A stretch of 64,000 nt of DNA from Tillus elongatus (GCA_964006375.1 OZ023262.1:200532778-200596777), one strand, 5' to 3'; positions 11,899-28,339 are shown, counted from the stretch's first letter. The notes: generated by a model from the sequence alone, not told the origin. Translations and numbers: made by a program.

Positions 11899-13012
11899 TA
11901 TCTAAGACTCGATGCATTTTCGCAACAATTAAAATAGTAGACCGGTTTCGCTCTCATTAGAGCTCTTCATAACGGCATACCAATTGCAGCAAAAATGCAC
12001 CAAAAATAATACGGCTATCGTATAGCCAGTCTTAAAATACTCAGTAAGTGGTGGACGTGCCGCCACCTAGTTGCGGAACCTAGTAGTATGCTGTCACGCC
12101 AGCTCCAAATAACACAAAGTGTTTAAAAAATAGAGACTGGATACAGCTAACTAACAATTTAGAAAATTGTCAGCTCTGGCCCATTTCTACCCCAATATAG
12201 GGACAAAGTATGTAAGACTCGATGCATTTTCGCAACAATTAGAACCGTAGACCGGTTTTGCTCTCATTAGAGCTCTTCAGTACGGCATACCAATTGCAGC
12301 AAAAATGCACCAAAAATAATACGGCTATCGTATAGCCAGTCTTAAAATACTCAGTAAGTGGTGGACGTGCCGCCACCTAGTTGCGGAACCTAGTAGTATG
12401 CTGTCACGCCAGATCCAAATAACACAAAGTGTTAAAAAAATAGAGACTTCAGAATGCCGTACTGAAGAGCTCTAATGAGAGCGAAACCGGTCTACGGTTC
12501 TAAGTGTTGCGAAAATGCATCGAGTCTTACATACTTTGTCCCTATATTGGGGTAGAAATGGGCCAGGGCTGACAATTTTCTAAATTGTTAGTTAGCTGTA
12601 TCCAGTCTCTATTTTTTTTAACACTTTGTGTTATTTGGAGCTAGCGTGACAGCATACTACTAGGTTCCGCAACTAGGTGGCGGCACGTCCACCACTTACT
12701 GAGTATTATAAGACTGGCTATACGATAGCCTTATTATTTTTGGTGCATTTTTGCTGCAATTGGTATGCCGTACTGAAGAGCTCTAATGAGAGCGAAACCG
12801 GTCTACGGTTCTAATTGTTGCGAAAATGCATCGAGTCTTACATACTTTGTCCCTATATTGGGGTAGAAATGGGCCAGGGCTGACAATTTTCTAAATTGTT
12901 AGTTAGCTGTATCCAGTCTCTATTTTTTTAACACTTTGTGTTATTTGGAGCTGGCGTGACAACATACTACTTGGTTCCGCAACTAGGTGGCGGCACATCC
13001 ACCACTTACGGA
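11899..13012. repeat. Tandem plus inverted repeat cluster, ~310-base unit
   Basis: Two direct units begin near 11,900 and 12,209 (each starting around GACTCGATGCATTTTCGC, with the block GTTGCGGAACCTAGTAGT). At about 12,448 the order flips and two inverted units follow, to about 13,012. Identity among units is very high, about 95% or more by eye. No coding function or known repeat name is recognised. Confidence 0.85.
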
Positions 13013-13920
13013 GAAGAGTATCTGAGAATGAGGAATACATTAAATCAGTTTACTTATCGCGAACAAGGCAATTGTTGTTGTATATGTGTTTCTTTACCTC
13101 TAAAGCTTTTAAAAAAGTTAAGGTTTGCACTTCTCATTAACGGGCCCGTTAAAATAAATTTAATTTTCTCATTCGTGACGTAAAAAGCAAAACTAGTTCC
13201 AGGAAAGAAAACAAGCACTTTTAAAACCAGAAAAAATTTCTCGACTTTTATATTTAGGTTAAATATTATATAATTAAAAATTTCACTTTGAAACATTTAA
13301 GATAACAATAATTATAATCTTAAGTTTTGGTACGTGAATACCTGGTTATTTTCTGGTATCAAGCGTAAACTGTAGAGACTACATTTTCAGACATATACTG
13401 AAAGAATAGGCAATTGTTTGATAGCTGTGAGAATGAATACATCTAATTATGTATTACACAAAAAGATAATATCTAATTGCTTTTAACAACGAAATCATAT
13501 ATCTACCATATGGTTGGGGAAAGCTTTGTCTAAATTCATTTGCTTATAAAAAAATAAATTAGGTAGGTACCTATGTATATAGGGCGAGGAAAAAGTATGG
13601 AACTTGTATTTCCTGAGATATTCGTTTTTGAGAAAAATTGTTTTACAAATGATTCCGACAATTCTTTTGCTACAAACTGGCGATATTAAATTTTTCCTGG
13701 CATAAATAACTTCGTTGCTATGGCAATTGCAACTAAATCTTTTTTTAAATAGCAAGATATGATTTTTTTGCATTCTCAGAATGGAAGTATCCTTCTTGAT
13801 ACGGCGCTGTAAAATTTTAGCCGGGTAGCATATAAAAAAACAGAAAAAATTAGCTGTATTTATAAAAGAAACTTACAAGTCAAAAATAAAATACATTAGC
13901 GCTAATAATTAGTAACTAAC
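13013..13920. other. No recognised gene; old dispersed repeat
   Basis: The segment about 13,690-13,800 is similar, inverted, to about 20,110-20,215 (shared CAAAGCAACGAAGTT-like and ATCATATCTTGC blocks). The open frames here are short and unrecognised. Confidence 0.45.
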
Positions 13921-13924
13921 TAAA

Positions 13925-14165
13925 AATTAAAATTTTGTCCTGTATTATCAATACACAATTGAATTTGCGTTTCAAATGGAATTTATTACATTAATTAGAA
14001 ATGTACAAATTGTCTTGTTTTTCTAACAATTGTAGCTTTCAGGTTCTCCAGATTTAATGGCCTGTCTTTGTAGATAATATTTATCAAGTGACTCCAAAAA
14101 AATCACATGGCGTCAAATCAGGACAGCGGGAAGCCATTCCAAAAGCTCCAGGTCCACAATAAGCT
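13925..14165 (-). pseudogene. DUF4817/DDE-type transposase relic, C-terminal part
   Basis: The minus-strand reading gives YCGPGAFGMASRCPDLTPCDFF and then NIIYKDRPLNLENLKATIV after a shift. This is the C-terminal catalytic region of the mariner-like transposases that carry a DUF4817 head in insects (family form SPDLTPCDFFLWG). It is short and frameshifted. Confidence 0.7.
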
Positions 14166-14169
14166 AGGG

Positions 14170-14480
14170 AAAGGTCGCGATGAAAAGCTTTTGAAAAAAT
14201 TCTTAAGATGAGTGCGAATTTGTGTACCTAGAACCCAAGGTCGTACTCAACTGATTTGAACGAAACTTGGCAAATATCTTCACTGTATTAAGACTGCGGA
14301 CGAGGTCGTTTATCAGTTATAACAGATTTTTTTTTACTTGAAAACGCTATATTTTTAGCGAATTTTTATTTTTTAAAAATTGGCTAATAGAGAGGTATCG
14401 ATGGTGAGACTTTGCAAACATTTTTTAAATGACGCGAATTTCGGCCCCTAGAACGCGAAACCAAGGTCCCTTTGCGCTTT
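14170..14480 (+). repeat. Subfamily-2 element fragments
   Basis: Two diverged copies of the internal block of subfamily 2 are seen, with TATCGATGGT, CCTAGAAC and TTTGAACGAAACTTGGCA. They match the copy at 43.3-44.4 kb in reverse. Confidence 0.55.
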
Positions 14481-14809
14481 TATATGTTTAAGTGAAATGA
14501 AAACTCTTCAATCCAAAAAGATCCATAGGCCATGCTTTCGCAGTCCCTTTGCGTACTGAACATCTGGATCAAGCCAGCTTTTGTCCTTTTGCTCTACGCA
14601 AGGTTTCTGCCCTCGCTGAGATAGCCTTAGGACCCTAGGTTATTCTTTGACAGATGTACCGCTTTGTAGTGATAGGAAGAGCCGACATCGAATAATCAAA
14701 AAGCGACGTCGCTATGAACGCTTGGTCACCACAAGCCAGTTTTTTTATGGAGGCGCCATCTAGTGACAACTTTTAAACTAAAAACATTAATTTTATGGAG
14801 ATATTTAAC

Positions 14810-15041
<232 letters not shown>

Positions 15042-15059
15042 GAATGCAAATTTGAAGCA

Positions 15060-15110
15060 TTAAATGAGAATTCGGTACCATAATGCGCTTGCTGCGTCCA
15101 GAATTTTCGT
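15060..15110 (+). repeat. Element 3' terminus (ACGCA-hairpin signature)
   Basis: GAATTCGGTACCATAATGCG, then CTTGCTGCGTCCAGAATTTT: the 3' end signature of the hairpin-ended family, lying just after the microsatellite. Confidence 0.65.
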
Positions 15111-15945
15111 AAGTATCAGGGTAACTGGAGGGAGACTTTACATTTGGCTAGGAATGGTGTAAATAAACCTATATTGTGAATTTTAAGTAATTTGGTACAC
15201 AATATTTAGAGCTTCTTCCAAATTAAAAATAAAATCCCGAAGACATGCATTGAAACGACTCAGTGGTTAAAGTCCAAGGCCTGACAGACAGAATAGTTAA
15301 CTGCCACGAGTAGATTGAGTCATACAACAGGTATAAATCATACATACAACAGGTATAAATCATACATCAACGGTAACCCAACAAAATAAATAACAGGCAT
15401 AAAACATACTACTCAAACCAGCAATCGTGAAACCTCGGCCGAAATATCGAAAATGGCAGACGACATGAAATAAAAAATTGCCAAGTGATTGTTATCTAAC
15501 TAAGGGATTCAGTAAATTTGTAAATTACACAATATTTGTAGCTTGATGAATGGCCCCAAATACAGTCTTAGCACAGCATAGATATGTTATGGTCTGGTAT
15601 TAGACTCAAAGTGTAGCATAATATAGTAATGTAGAGAAAATCAAGTCAAGTCTCTCTAAAGATGAGTTTAAAATAGTTTCTTTTATCTTTAAACTTAAAC
15701 ATAAGACGTCATATAAAATCGAAACTGTAATTGAATGTGTTTCAATGGCAATTCTACTAATTCTGTAATTAATTGTTACGTATACTTTAAATATAATGCA
15801 GTACGACCTCAAACTCCGTCTTAGTACAGTAGAGATATGTTATGGTGTGGTACTAGATTCAAAGTGTAGCCTAATATAGAAGAACTGTAAACAAAATCTA
15901 GTCAAGTCTCTATAAAGATGAGTTTAAAATTCTTTCTTTTATCTT

Positions 15946-16296
15946 GTGTGTGTGTGTGTGCTTTATTTCTTTAACGTCGGTCTATTTCCGCAACTATGGC
16001 CAATCACCAACGCCAGGGAGCAGTTTCACCTCACTATCCTGGAAATTTTCCCGAACCCCTGCCTTTATGTAAGGAGGGGATCTTTAACGTGCCCAACATT
16101 GCATGGATATGGGACCGACGACTTTACGCCCCCTCCGAAGGGTGGAACGTGCAGACATTTAACTTGCTTAAATACAATGCCACAACCTTGGTTGGGGTTA
16201 ATTGTACAGTATGTACTGAAAAAGTGAAAGGAATATCCTGGGATCGAACCCAGTGCCCTTCAGAGGCACACGTTCTTACCACTGAACCACCGAGGC
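15946..16296 (-). mobile_element. tRNA-derived SINE, full length with 15-base target duplication
   Basis: Read on the minus strand, the head has a pol III A box (TGGTTCAGTGGTAAGA) and B box (GGGTTCGATCCCA) of a tRNA-like promoter. The body contains GTTGGGCACGTTAAAGATCC and ends in CGTTAAAGAAATAAAGCACA followed by a (CA)n tail. It is flanked by a perfect 15-base duplication TCTTTCTTTTATCTT at 15,931-15,945 and 16,297-16,311, the mark of LINE-driven insertion. The anticodon arm is degraded, so it is not a functional tRNA. Confidence 0.92.
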
Positions 16297-17335
16297 TCTT
16301 TCTTTTATCTTTAAACTTAAACATAAGACGTCATATAAGATCAAAACTGTCATTGAATGTGTTTTAATGGCAATCCTACTAGTTCTGTAATTAATTGTTA
16401 CGTATACTTGTAATATAATATAATATATCCCGCGCATGAAGCCGGTGTCAAGTATCATGTAAACAAAACGTTAGTTAACGTACCCTTAGATAGCTCAGTG
16501 CTAGCCTGCTTGCCTTATACAAGGAAGATTGCGTGATCAATTCCAGTTCGATGAATGTGTAGTTTTTTGGTTTATTTTGCACAGATTTCGTACGTTTTAA
16601 ACAAGATTTCATTTTTGCTTAAAACACCTGAATAACTTTGTCACGTTTGAGCCTGAAATTATAATTTCAACAGACATCTTGTTATTGTTGATATTTTAAA
16701 AACCGGTTTGATGAGGTTGACTAAAACACATTCATTCTTTATTAATTAGTAATCATACATCAACGGTAAACAAACAAAATATATAACAGGCATAAAACAT
16801 ACTAACATCGTGAGATCTCGGCCGAAATATCGAAAATGACAGACGACATGAAATAAATAAAAATTGCCAAGTGATTGTTATCTAACTAAGAGATTCAATA
16901 AATTTGTAAATTACACAATATGTGTAGCTTGATGAATGGTCCCAAATACAGTCTTAGCACAGCATAGATATGTTCTGCTCTGATTTTAGACTCAAAGTTT
17001 AGCATAATATAGTATAAATGTAAAGAAAAGCAAGTCAAGTTTCTATAAAGATGAGTTTAAAATAGTTTCTTTTATCTTTAAACTTAAACATAAGACGTCA
17101 TATAAGATAGAAACTGTAATTGAATGTGTTTCAATGGCAATTCTACTAATTCTGTAATTAATTGTTACGTATATTTTTAATATAATACAGTACGACCTCA
17201 AATTCCATCTTAGCACAGTAGAGATATGTTATGCTGTGGTATTAGACTCAAAGTGTAGCATAATATAGAAGAACTGTAAACAAAATCTAGTCAGGTCTCT
17301 ATAAAAATGAGTTTAAAATAAATTATTTTATCTTA

Positions 17336-17685
17336 TGTGTGTGTTTTATTTCTTTAACGTCGGCCTATTTCCGCAACTATGACCAATCACCGACGCCAGG
17401 GAGCAGTTTCACCTCACTATCCTGGCAACTTTGCCGAACTACTGTCTTTCTGTAAGGAGAGTAGGGATCTTTAACGTGCCCAACATCCCATAGACACGGG
17501 ACCGACGGCTTTACGCCTCCTCCGAAGGGCGGAACGTGCAGACATTTAACTTGCTCAAATACAATGCCACAACCTCGGTTGATGTTAATTGTACAGTATG
17601 TACTGAAAAAGCTAAAGGAATATCCTGTCATCGAACCCGGTATCCTTCGGTTTAGAGGCACACGTTCTTATCACTGAACCACCGA
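17336..17685 (-). mobile_element. tRNA-derived SINE, duplicated copy
   Basis: Same SINE at the same place in the second tandem unit; its flanks TTATTTTATCTT and TTGCTTTTATCTT are decayed versions of the same target duplication. It therefore arose by the tandem duplication and not by a second insertion. Confidence 0.88.
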
Positions 17686-18219
17686 GGCACTTGCTTTTAT
17701 CTTTAAACTTGAATGTGTTTTAATGGCAATCCTACTAATTATGTAATTAATTGTTACGTCTACTTTTTATATAATATAATATATCCCGCGCATGAAGCCG
17801 GTGTCAAGTATCATGTAAACAAAACGTACCCTTAGATAGCTCAGTGCTAGCCTGCTTGACTTACACGTGGAAGATTGCGTGATCGATTCCAGTTCGATGA
17901 ATGTATAGTTTTTTGGTTTATTTTGCACAGATTTCATACGTTTTGAATAAGATCTCATTTTTGCTTAAAACGCCTGAATAACTTTGTCACGTTCGAGCCT
18001 GAAATTAAATTTTCAACAGACATCTTGTTATTGTTGATATTTAAAAAACCGGTTTAATGAGGTTGACTAAAACGCAATCATTCTTTATTAATTAGGTAGG
18101 AATTAATAAGGAACAGTAACTGCTACATTTATAATATACAGATACAATATGAATTAAGTTTCCTTGTGGAAATCGTTTGTAACTTTAATGAAATTTGTAA
18201 TACAAGTTTCTTTTAAAGA

Positions 18220-18490
18220 GACTTTCACTATCTCTAGATATAGCAAAATTAAATTTTTTGGCTCCATAAAAAATTTAGTTCTGGGCATTTTTCTCAAAAG
18301 GAGTTAACACAAGATTTTTTGATCATAGAAAGATATCGATGGTAACGCTTTAGAAAGAATTCTTCAAATGTGCGTGTACTAGGACCTCTAAAATCGATCT
18401 TCAAGGTCTGTGTTAAGTTTAAAGTATTTAATAAAAATAGTAGTGTACAATTCCTTAGAAAATTCACCAATTTGCTACGTCCCGAAACTT
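18220..18490 (+). repeat. Subfamily-2 element fragment, 3' end
   Basis: Contains GATATCGATGGTAACGCTTT, CTTCAAATGTGCGTG and a decayed terminus (ATTCACCA...TTGCTACGTCCCGA). It matches 43.30-43.52 kb in reverse. Confidence 0.6.
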
Positions 18491-20268
18491 TATTATTTTA
18501 AATAATTTTCAGATGTTAGATCTCTCTAAATAAAGACCGGCTCAATAATCCTGCCGTGTAGTATACCGGTCCATAAATTAATTTTATGTAGTCGCTGGGT
18601 TTGAGGCTCCAGGACCACTGTATAATGTCGTCCTTGAAGCATTCTTTAAATGTATCTTATTTTCTTTCTTGTATTTTATATGCCGGTCTTAACAAAAGGT
18701 AAGGAAAAACTTGGAAATTACAACATTTCTGACCAAAATTTTAGATTTATTTTCCCATATATTACTGTGTTCAATTGAGGATCTTTTGGTTGAAGAATAA
18801 ATGGAATAAAAAATGATGTAGTGATGGAAACAATCACTGCTTGATATTAGATAACCTAGTCTTATATTTAAATAAAAGGAAAAACCCTAGGCCTGTTTTT
18901 TCATTTCTTCTCTTCTGGAATTTTTCGATAGTGATCCTGTAATTTTATGGCTGAAGTCAAAGCCTCGTTTATGGGCGGAAACTTTGATTAAAAAATTTTG
19001 AGTGTAAGCTGTCCGATATAATTCCTTAGGCTTCTGAAAGTCTGGAATTCCATTGATGGGGGTTTGCTAATTGTCAACCTGCACCCTGGAGTTATGTATA
19101 TGGTAATTTCAGTGATGGTCAAGAGCCTGTGGCAAGACAGATAAGTTTTAAAGTTAATCTAGTAGAGAAAAATGTTCATCTAACTTATACATAATTTATA
19201 ACGTTTTAATGCTGACTTATCTAACGTCTATAATTAACATTTGTCTAAATTTTTATGTAAGCACGACTGCATGTGCATTTTTGAGAAATATATCATGTCA
19301 ATATTAAAGTCCAGTTAGAAATAGTTAAGTGAGTAATATATAAACAGTTCATTTGCTTATTTCGGGATCTTAGAATTTTAATGGTTAGATATTATTAGGT
19401 TAGTGCTTGACATTCTGTAACAATTTTATAAGTGAGATGCAATAGAGCATGTTTGATAGAGTGTTTCCTAAGTAAAAACTAGGAAACCATAGAGGAAAAT
19501 ATATTTTTATATAGTAAGTTTTTGTTCTCAATCGAAAGAAGGTTTCCCCGCGGCAATATACCATTCGCACAATAGCTATTTAGTAAGTTGGCATATAATT
19601 TAATAACACCTCTCTTATTAGACTATATACCACATTCCAAAAGAACTGACACCTGTAAGGTAACGAAATTATGGCAATTCGGTCAGGATTCATTGAATTA
19701 GGTCACACCAGTTTCGTTAAATTTAAATAATTTGGAAACAACCTTTCATCAATTTGTGGCCGATTAGAATACACTTCATGAAAAAGCATGCACACTTTTT
19801 ATCACTACGTTTCCTGTCACCGTAGGCCAACATTATTAATATTTAAATTCTTTGCTTTTCGCTCAAATCTGCCAATGTTGTGTAGGTTCTCAAAATTTCC
19901 ATGTCAGGCTCTCTAAAGTATTAAAAACTACAAATAACTGAGAACAAACAATGTTTGCAATTAACCGCTACAAATACTATCACATTTTTTCAATAGGTAA
20001 CTCGATGAGAAATTGATTATTGAAGTCCAGCCGTGGGAGGTGATTTTTAAGGAAGTTAATTTTTTCCTCAATTTTTTTTTTGCGGAATCCGATTAAATTT
20101 TTATCGTGCCGTTTTAAGAAAGAGGCATTCTTTCTGAAAATAAAAAATCATATCTTGCCATTAAAACAGATTCAGTTGCCAAAGCAACGAAGTTTTTTAC
20201 GTTAGGAAAATTGAATATCCCAAGTTTGTAGGAAAAAAATACGCCTAAAAACTTGTGTCAAAACACTT
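18490..20268. other. No recognised gene; possible exon relic
   Basis: AT-rich. At about 19,068-19,193 (+) an open stretch reads GFANCQPAPWSYVYGNFSDG and goes on to a TAA; its codon-like composition differs from its surroundings, but no family was recognised. About 20,110-20,215 is a dispersed repeat shared with 13.7 kb. Confidence 0.35.
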
Positions 20269-20269
20269 T

Positions 20270-21952
<1,683 letters not shown>

Positions 21953-21959
21953 TTTTTTT

Positions 21960-22700
21960 GAATAACGAATATCTCGGGGAAATATAGTTTTTGTTAACCC
22001 TCTATAAACAATATTTTCCAATAATATCCAATACACACTACAAGTTATTTATTTTAGTAAGATCTTGATTTATAAAATCATTTACTAGAAGTTTTGATAG
22101 CTAATTCGATGTTTAGCATAATGTCACGCAAAATATTGAAATTTTCCAACATAATGTCGATTTACTGAAGCATGTAATTGTGATATAAGACATGAAAGTT
22201 TCTATGTCATTCTCTGAAGGTGTGTAACCTAGTCAAGTATCAATAGTCTACTAACAATAACGGTAAAGATGACTGGTTTAACAAATGTCCCGTATAACGT
22301 GATTTCCATTTACTCACGTTACGTTCTTGAATCTGAACACATGTATGTCACCTAGGTCTGCCGATTGTCAGTAGTGCCTCGTCATGCTATATTTTTCTAG
22401 ATACGTTTTATAATAATTATTATAAAGAAGATCTCGAATAATTCGCCATTCACTGATACTCAGCACATTCCTACTACAAATATACAAGTATAACTACTAT
22501 ATTTATACTTACATTTTAGAATTTTACTAGACAAAATACATGACAGATTTCTTAGAGCACTCAGTATAGTGTGCACACTACAAGAGATAAAACAAAATTT
22601 CATGTTAGATATCTCGGCAAAGGTATGCAGTTAAAGGTATGTGGTTAAAGGTTAAAGGTGTCTCGCTAAAGGTACAGAGATGCCGCTACCTGTACTGGTT
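21960..22700. other. No recognised gene
   Basis: AT-rich intervening DNA between two hairpin-ended elements, without recognisable coding or repeats. Confidence 0.5.
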
Positions 22701-22702
22701 TA

Positions 22703-24625
<1,923 letters not shown>

Positions 24626-25828
24626 CCTTTTTTAATCTATTGTTTTGCAAAATGCAGCAGGTAGTCCCATTTTCATTTTTCAATGTTTTAATTATACAAT
24701 TTTTAATACAGCAATAACAATTGTAATTATTCTCTCTGCTAATAATAACTAATTTTATTACATATTACATTGATTTGGTTTTGACACTATTAAAATACTA
24801 GTAAAAGAATACTTTTATATTCGACGTTCTTTTAATTACTAAACGTATCATGTACATAAATTAATTTGTAAACACTATTACTATTGTCAAAGTTATTCTA
24901 TTAAAATTTGTGAATTGTTAAATTTACGTCTAAATAAATGTCACAATCTATTAATTTCTACAAGGATTTAAACTTAAAAGACAAAAAGATTTAAAATCTG
25001 AAAAATTCTGGATGCAGCAAGTGCGTTATGGTAGTGAATTTTTATAAAAAAATTTAATAGCAAATATGTCTTTTTAATGAAAGCAGCAATTAAATTTGGT
25101 TATCAGTATAACCTATGTAGTAGAAACAAGGTACCAAAATTTATAAAAATAACTCTATTGTTTGATAAAGTACAAAAACTTTTCGAAAATAAATTTTAAA
25201 TGTCACAGAAAAAACTGGTTTGATTCTTCTGGCCAACGAACTTTTTCAAGCTATTTACCCACCTACCGAGGTATAATTATTCACAAAAAGTTTTTCGACA
25301 AAACTTTAAAAAAAAATTCTTGAAATGTGGCAAACAATTTTTTCGCAAAAATTTGAAAACATTTTTTTTACAATAACCTATTAGACATTTATTATTAATT
25401 ACCAAAATTTAACACAAATTTTACAAAAATCATTTCTACGGAAACACAAAAAAATTGTATACGGGACCTCGATTTTTTTCACGAATAATACCAAGAACAA
25501 TTCGATTTGAAAAGAATGAGTTACGGCCGTGTGAATTTTTTCAAATTCAGTCACTATTTAAGAGCGCGTTTTATGGCATCGAGATTTTTCGACGAATAAT
25601 ATAAACGAAAACCTTTCTGACTACGTCATTTTCATGGGGCTCTGCTATATATTGGTCAAAGCGCCTTATCACAATTTTTGATATGCGCCAAAAATGTGAA
25701 AAGTTGCAAGGCAGTTGAAATAGCTCGAAAACGATGAACGCTATAATTTTTTTTTACAAACATGCATTATAATTCTATGGAAAATGCAAAAATGCAATAA
25801 TATAAGAGGTGTCTGATTTAAAAAAAAG
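24626..25828. other. No recognised gene; one element end
   Basis: AT-rich. A plus-reading ACGCA-type terminus (TGGATGCAGCAAGTGCGTTA) is at about 25,009. No gene is seen. Confidence 0.5.
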
Positions 25829-26688
25829 TCTGGACGCAGAAAGTGCGTTATGGAAGTGAATTTTCATAACAATGTTTTAAATAGCATATGCGAGCAGACA
25901 TCAATCTGATTACCGGTATAACCTATGTCAATGTTGGTTTCCTAACCAACAAAACTTACGCTAATATCAAATTAAGTTATTGAAGTTTGAAGGATTTAAT
26001 GAAAATTCGCTATCAAAACGCACTTACTGCGTCCATATTTTTTTTCTTACAAACATGCCTCATATTTCGATAAAAAATGCAAAAATGCATTAACGAATTT
26101 GTTCTACGAAAATTAGCTAAAAATTATAGACCGTTAAACCATAAACTGCACTAAACCTACAGCAAAAGCAGCAACTTAACTAAACCGACAGACAAAGCAT
26201 CAGAGAAAGGGTGTATTTGAAATAACTTTTCTGTAAACATTTTAGTAAAATGAAGGGCAATGACGGTTGAATCTAAAACTTAAGGGTTCGCACGACACTC
26301 TTCTTGCAACATTTTCTTTTCACAATCCGTATTTGTTTCACGTTCTTTGCCTAAACATTGCCAATTTTAATGTTTCAAATTGCGAGTTTGACGTTTTGAG
26401 GAAAACTCCAAAATTTGTTTCTTTGGGTGTCCGTAACTTTTTTGTCTTTAAACTTGAGACCTAAATTTTGGTACAAGGTTCACTCTTTATAATACAAATA
26501 CGCGTATCAAATTTGGTTGCCGTTACTTTATTATTTCAGGATATATAATTTTTTTAAGAGGAAACAAAAAATTTTCCGGGAAAACTCGGTTGATTTTCCT
26601 GGGTAACGAAATTGTTCAAGCGACTTGCAAAAGGAAGGTATCCACCAAATTTGTTCGAGATCGGCCCATTATTTTTTGAGTTATCCGT

Positions 26689-26752
<64 letters not shown>

Positions 26753-26912
26753 TTATTATATAAATATATATAAACATATAAAAATTCAAACTGACGCCGG
26801 ATATATGTGTTCTAGGGGGCCTAATTAGGGCTCATTTTAAGATTATTTTCTTTTTAATTTAAAAGTCGGGATCTCCTCATTAGTGATTTTTTTTAAAGGA
26901 AATTCACTAAAA
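25829..26912 (-). mobile_element. Hairpin-ended element, subfamily 1, minus orientation
   Basis: Its 5' end is at 26,912 (reverse of TTCACTAAA, with GGGATCTCCTCATTAGTGA), and its 3' hairpin (GGACGCAGAAAGTGCGTTA) at 25,830. A (TA)n array lies at about 26,694-26,745, followed by TTATATATTTATTATA. The 3' ~205 bases (25,829-26,035) form an inverted pair of hairpin ends, like the 320-base module of other copies. Confidence 0.72.
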
Positions 26913-27198
26913 GATAAGTTGTGTCACCAACGACTTACAAATGCGTAACCCTGTATCTATGTAAACAGATAAAAACTGAAACCAACAGTGCATGTGGGTT
27001 CTAGGGAGCCTAGTTCACGTTTATTTTACGAAATCCTTTCAAAATCCAAAAATCGTCTTAAAAGCGAATTTTTTGTACGAAAATTCGCTAAAAGTCATTG
27101 AGTATTAAACCATACTAGTGAACCTATGCAGTGGTCGAAATTCGCCCGTGATTCATTAAATTTTTTAGTTTGAACGTTATTGATGTTCTTTTGTCATA

Positions 27199-27337
27199 GG
27201 GCGAGTTCACAGGCGCCAGCGCTGCCAGTAGCTGCAATGTTATGTCAAAAAAATGTTGACAAAATGTTAAAAATTGTCAACATTTTTGACATACCAATGC
27301 AGCTGCTGGCAGCTACTGGCGCCTGGTGAACTTGCCC
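27199..27337. mobile_element. Palindromic MITE, Harbinger-like termini
   Basis: A 139-base near-perfect hairpin with ends GGGCGAGTTCACAGGCGCCA and the complement TGGCGCCTGGTGAACTTGCC. It is flanked by ATA on both sides (27,196-27,198 and 27,338-27,340). GG-starting ends and a 3-base duplication fit PIF/Harbinger MITEs, though that superfamily usually duplicates TWA. Confidence 0.7.
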
Positions 27338-27455
27338 ATAATCTCAGTGCGACTTTATTTATGTGTTTGACATTTCACATATTAATTAACGGTCAGCTCA
27401 GAACGGGGGAGGTCGACTGTCTCTTTAAAACAAAGCATTATTTAATCTATTTGGA

Positions 27456-27461
<6 letters not shown>

Positions 27462-27541
<80 letters not shown>
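27462..27541 (+). repeat. (TA)n array
   Basis: Eighty bases of pure TA repeat, not bounded by a recognisable element end on the left. Confidence 0.97.
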
Positions 27542-27544
<3 letters not shown>

Positions 27545-27639
27545 GTTTTCTCTTTCTGTACTCCTTCTCCATATGAACTTTAACTGTCCCAAATCTCATA
27601 CTCTACTGTGCCCGCAATGTGCTTGAGACAAAATTGGGG

Positions 27640-28129
27640 GACAAAATATTTTCTTCACTCTATAACTAACTATAACTACTGCCATAGCAGTTCTATTTCA
27701 AATGAATTTTCTGGAAATGCTTTGCTAAAGTGAATGACAATGGTAGTTGAAGCTGAAACTTAAGGGTTTGTAAAACACAATTCTTGTGACATTTTCTCTA
27801 CATAATCGTATTCGTTCCAGGTTCCAGGTTCTTTCCCTTTTAATAGCAAAACTATAAAATGTTCAGACAAATTTTTCTGGTATTTCTTGACCTTTTGAGC
27901 CAAAAAACACTTAATCTTTCTCTGTAATATGAAATAGATTTTATTATCCACACATAACATTTTGTTTTTCTGCGTTTTTATGGTCATCAGTGGCACCCCA
28001 ATTTTTTTTAAAAGTCTATAACTTTTTGTTTTGTTTTGTTTTAACTTACCGATCTAAATTTTGATATATAGTTGACTTCTTATAATGTTAACTCATGTAC
28101 CAAATTTGATTGCCATAACTTTGTTATTT

Positions 28130-28222
<93 letters not shown>

Positions 28223-28336
28223 CACATGAAAATTGAGACTGACCCTGGATATGGGTTCTAGAGCGGCCTAGTTCGCGCTCATTTGAAGACATTCTTTCAA
28301 AATTCAAAAGTCTCAATCTCCTCATTGGTGAATTTT
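27640..28336 (-). mobile_element. Hairpin-ended element, subfamily 1, 3'-truncated
   Basis: The internal block (AAATGAATTTTCTGG, CTTAAGGGTTTGTAAAACA) is followed by (TA)n at 28,132-28,211 and by the 5' end block AAAAGTCTCAATCTCCTCAT. The right-hand module and 3' hairpin are missing. Confidence 0.65.
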
Positions 28337-28339
28337 GTT

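Larger units (their letters stand above)
15360..18102 (+). repeat. Tandem duplication, ~1.4-kb unit, two copies
   Basis: Unit 1 is about 15,360-16,750 and unit 2 about 16,751-18,102. Matching landmarks are CATACATCAACGG (15,362/16,756), the SINE (15,946/17,336), CGCGCATGAAGCCGGTGTC (16,432/17,788) and ATTCTTTATTAATTAG at the ends. Within each unit a ~260-base subrepeat occurs twice (TAGAGATATGTTATGG...TTTAAAAT). Each unit also has a tRNA-like stretch, GATAGCTCAGTGCTAGCC (16,493/17,836). Unit 1 and its left flank reappear inverted and partial at about 43.5-44.1 kb, so the sequence is itself mobile or carried by a mobile element. Confidence 0.88.

Noticed and set aside
16485..16560. Functional tRNA gene in the tandem unit
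   Set aside because: The A-box-like TAGCTCAGTGCTAG is present but the B box (GATCAATTCC) is degraded and the fold is incomplete; duplicated identically at 17.83 kb.
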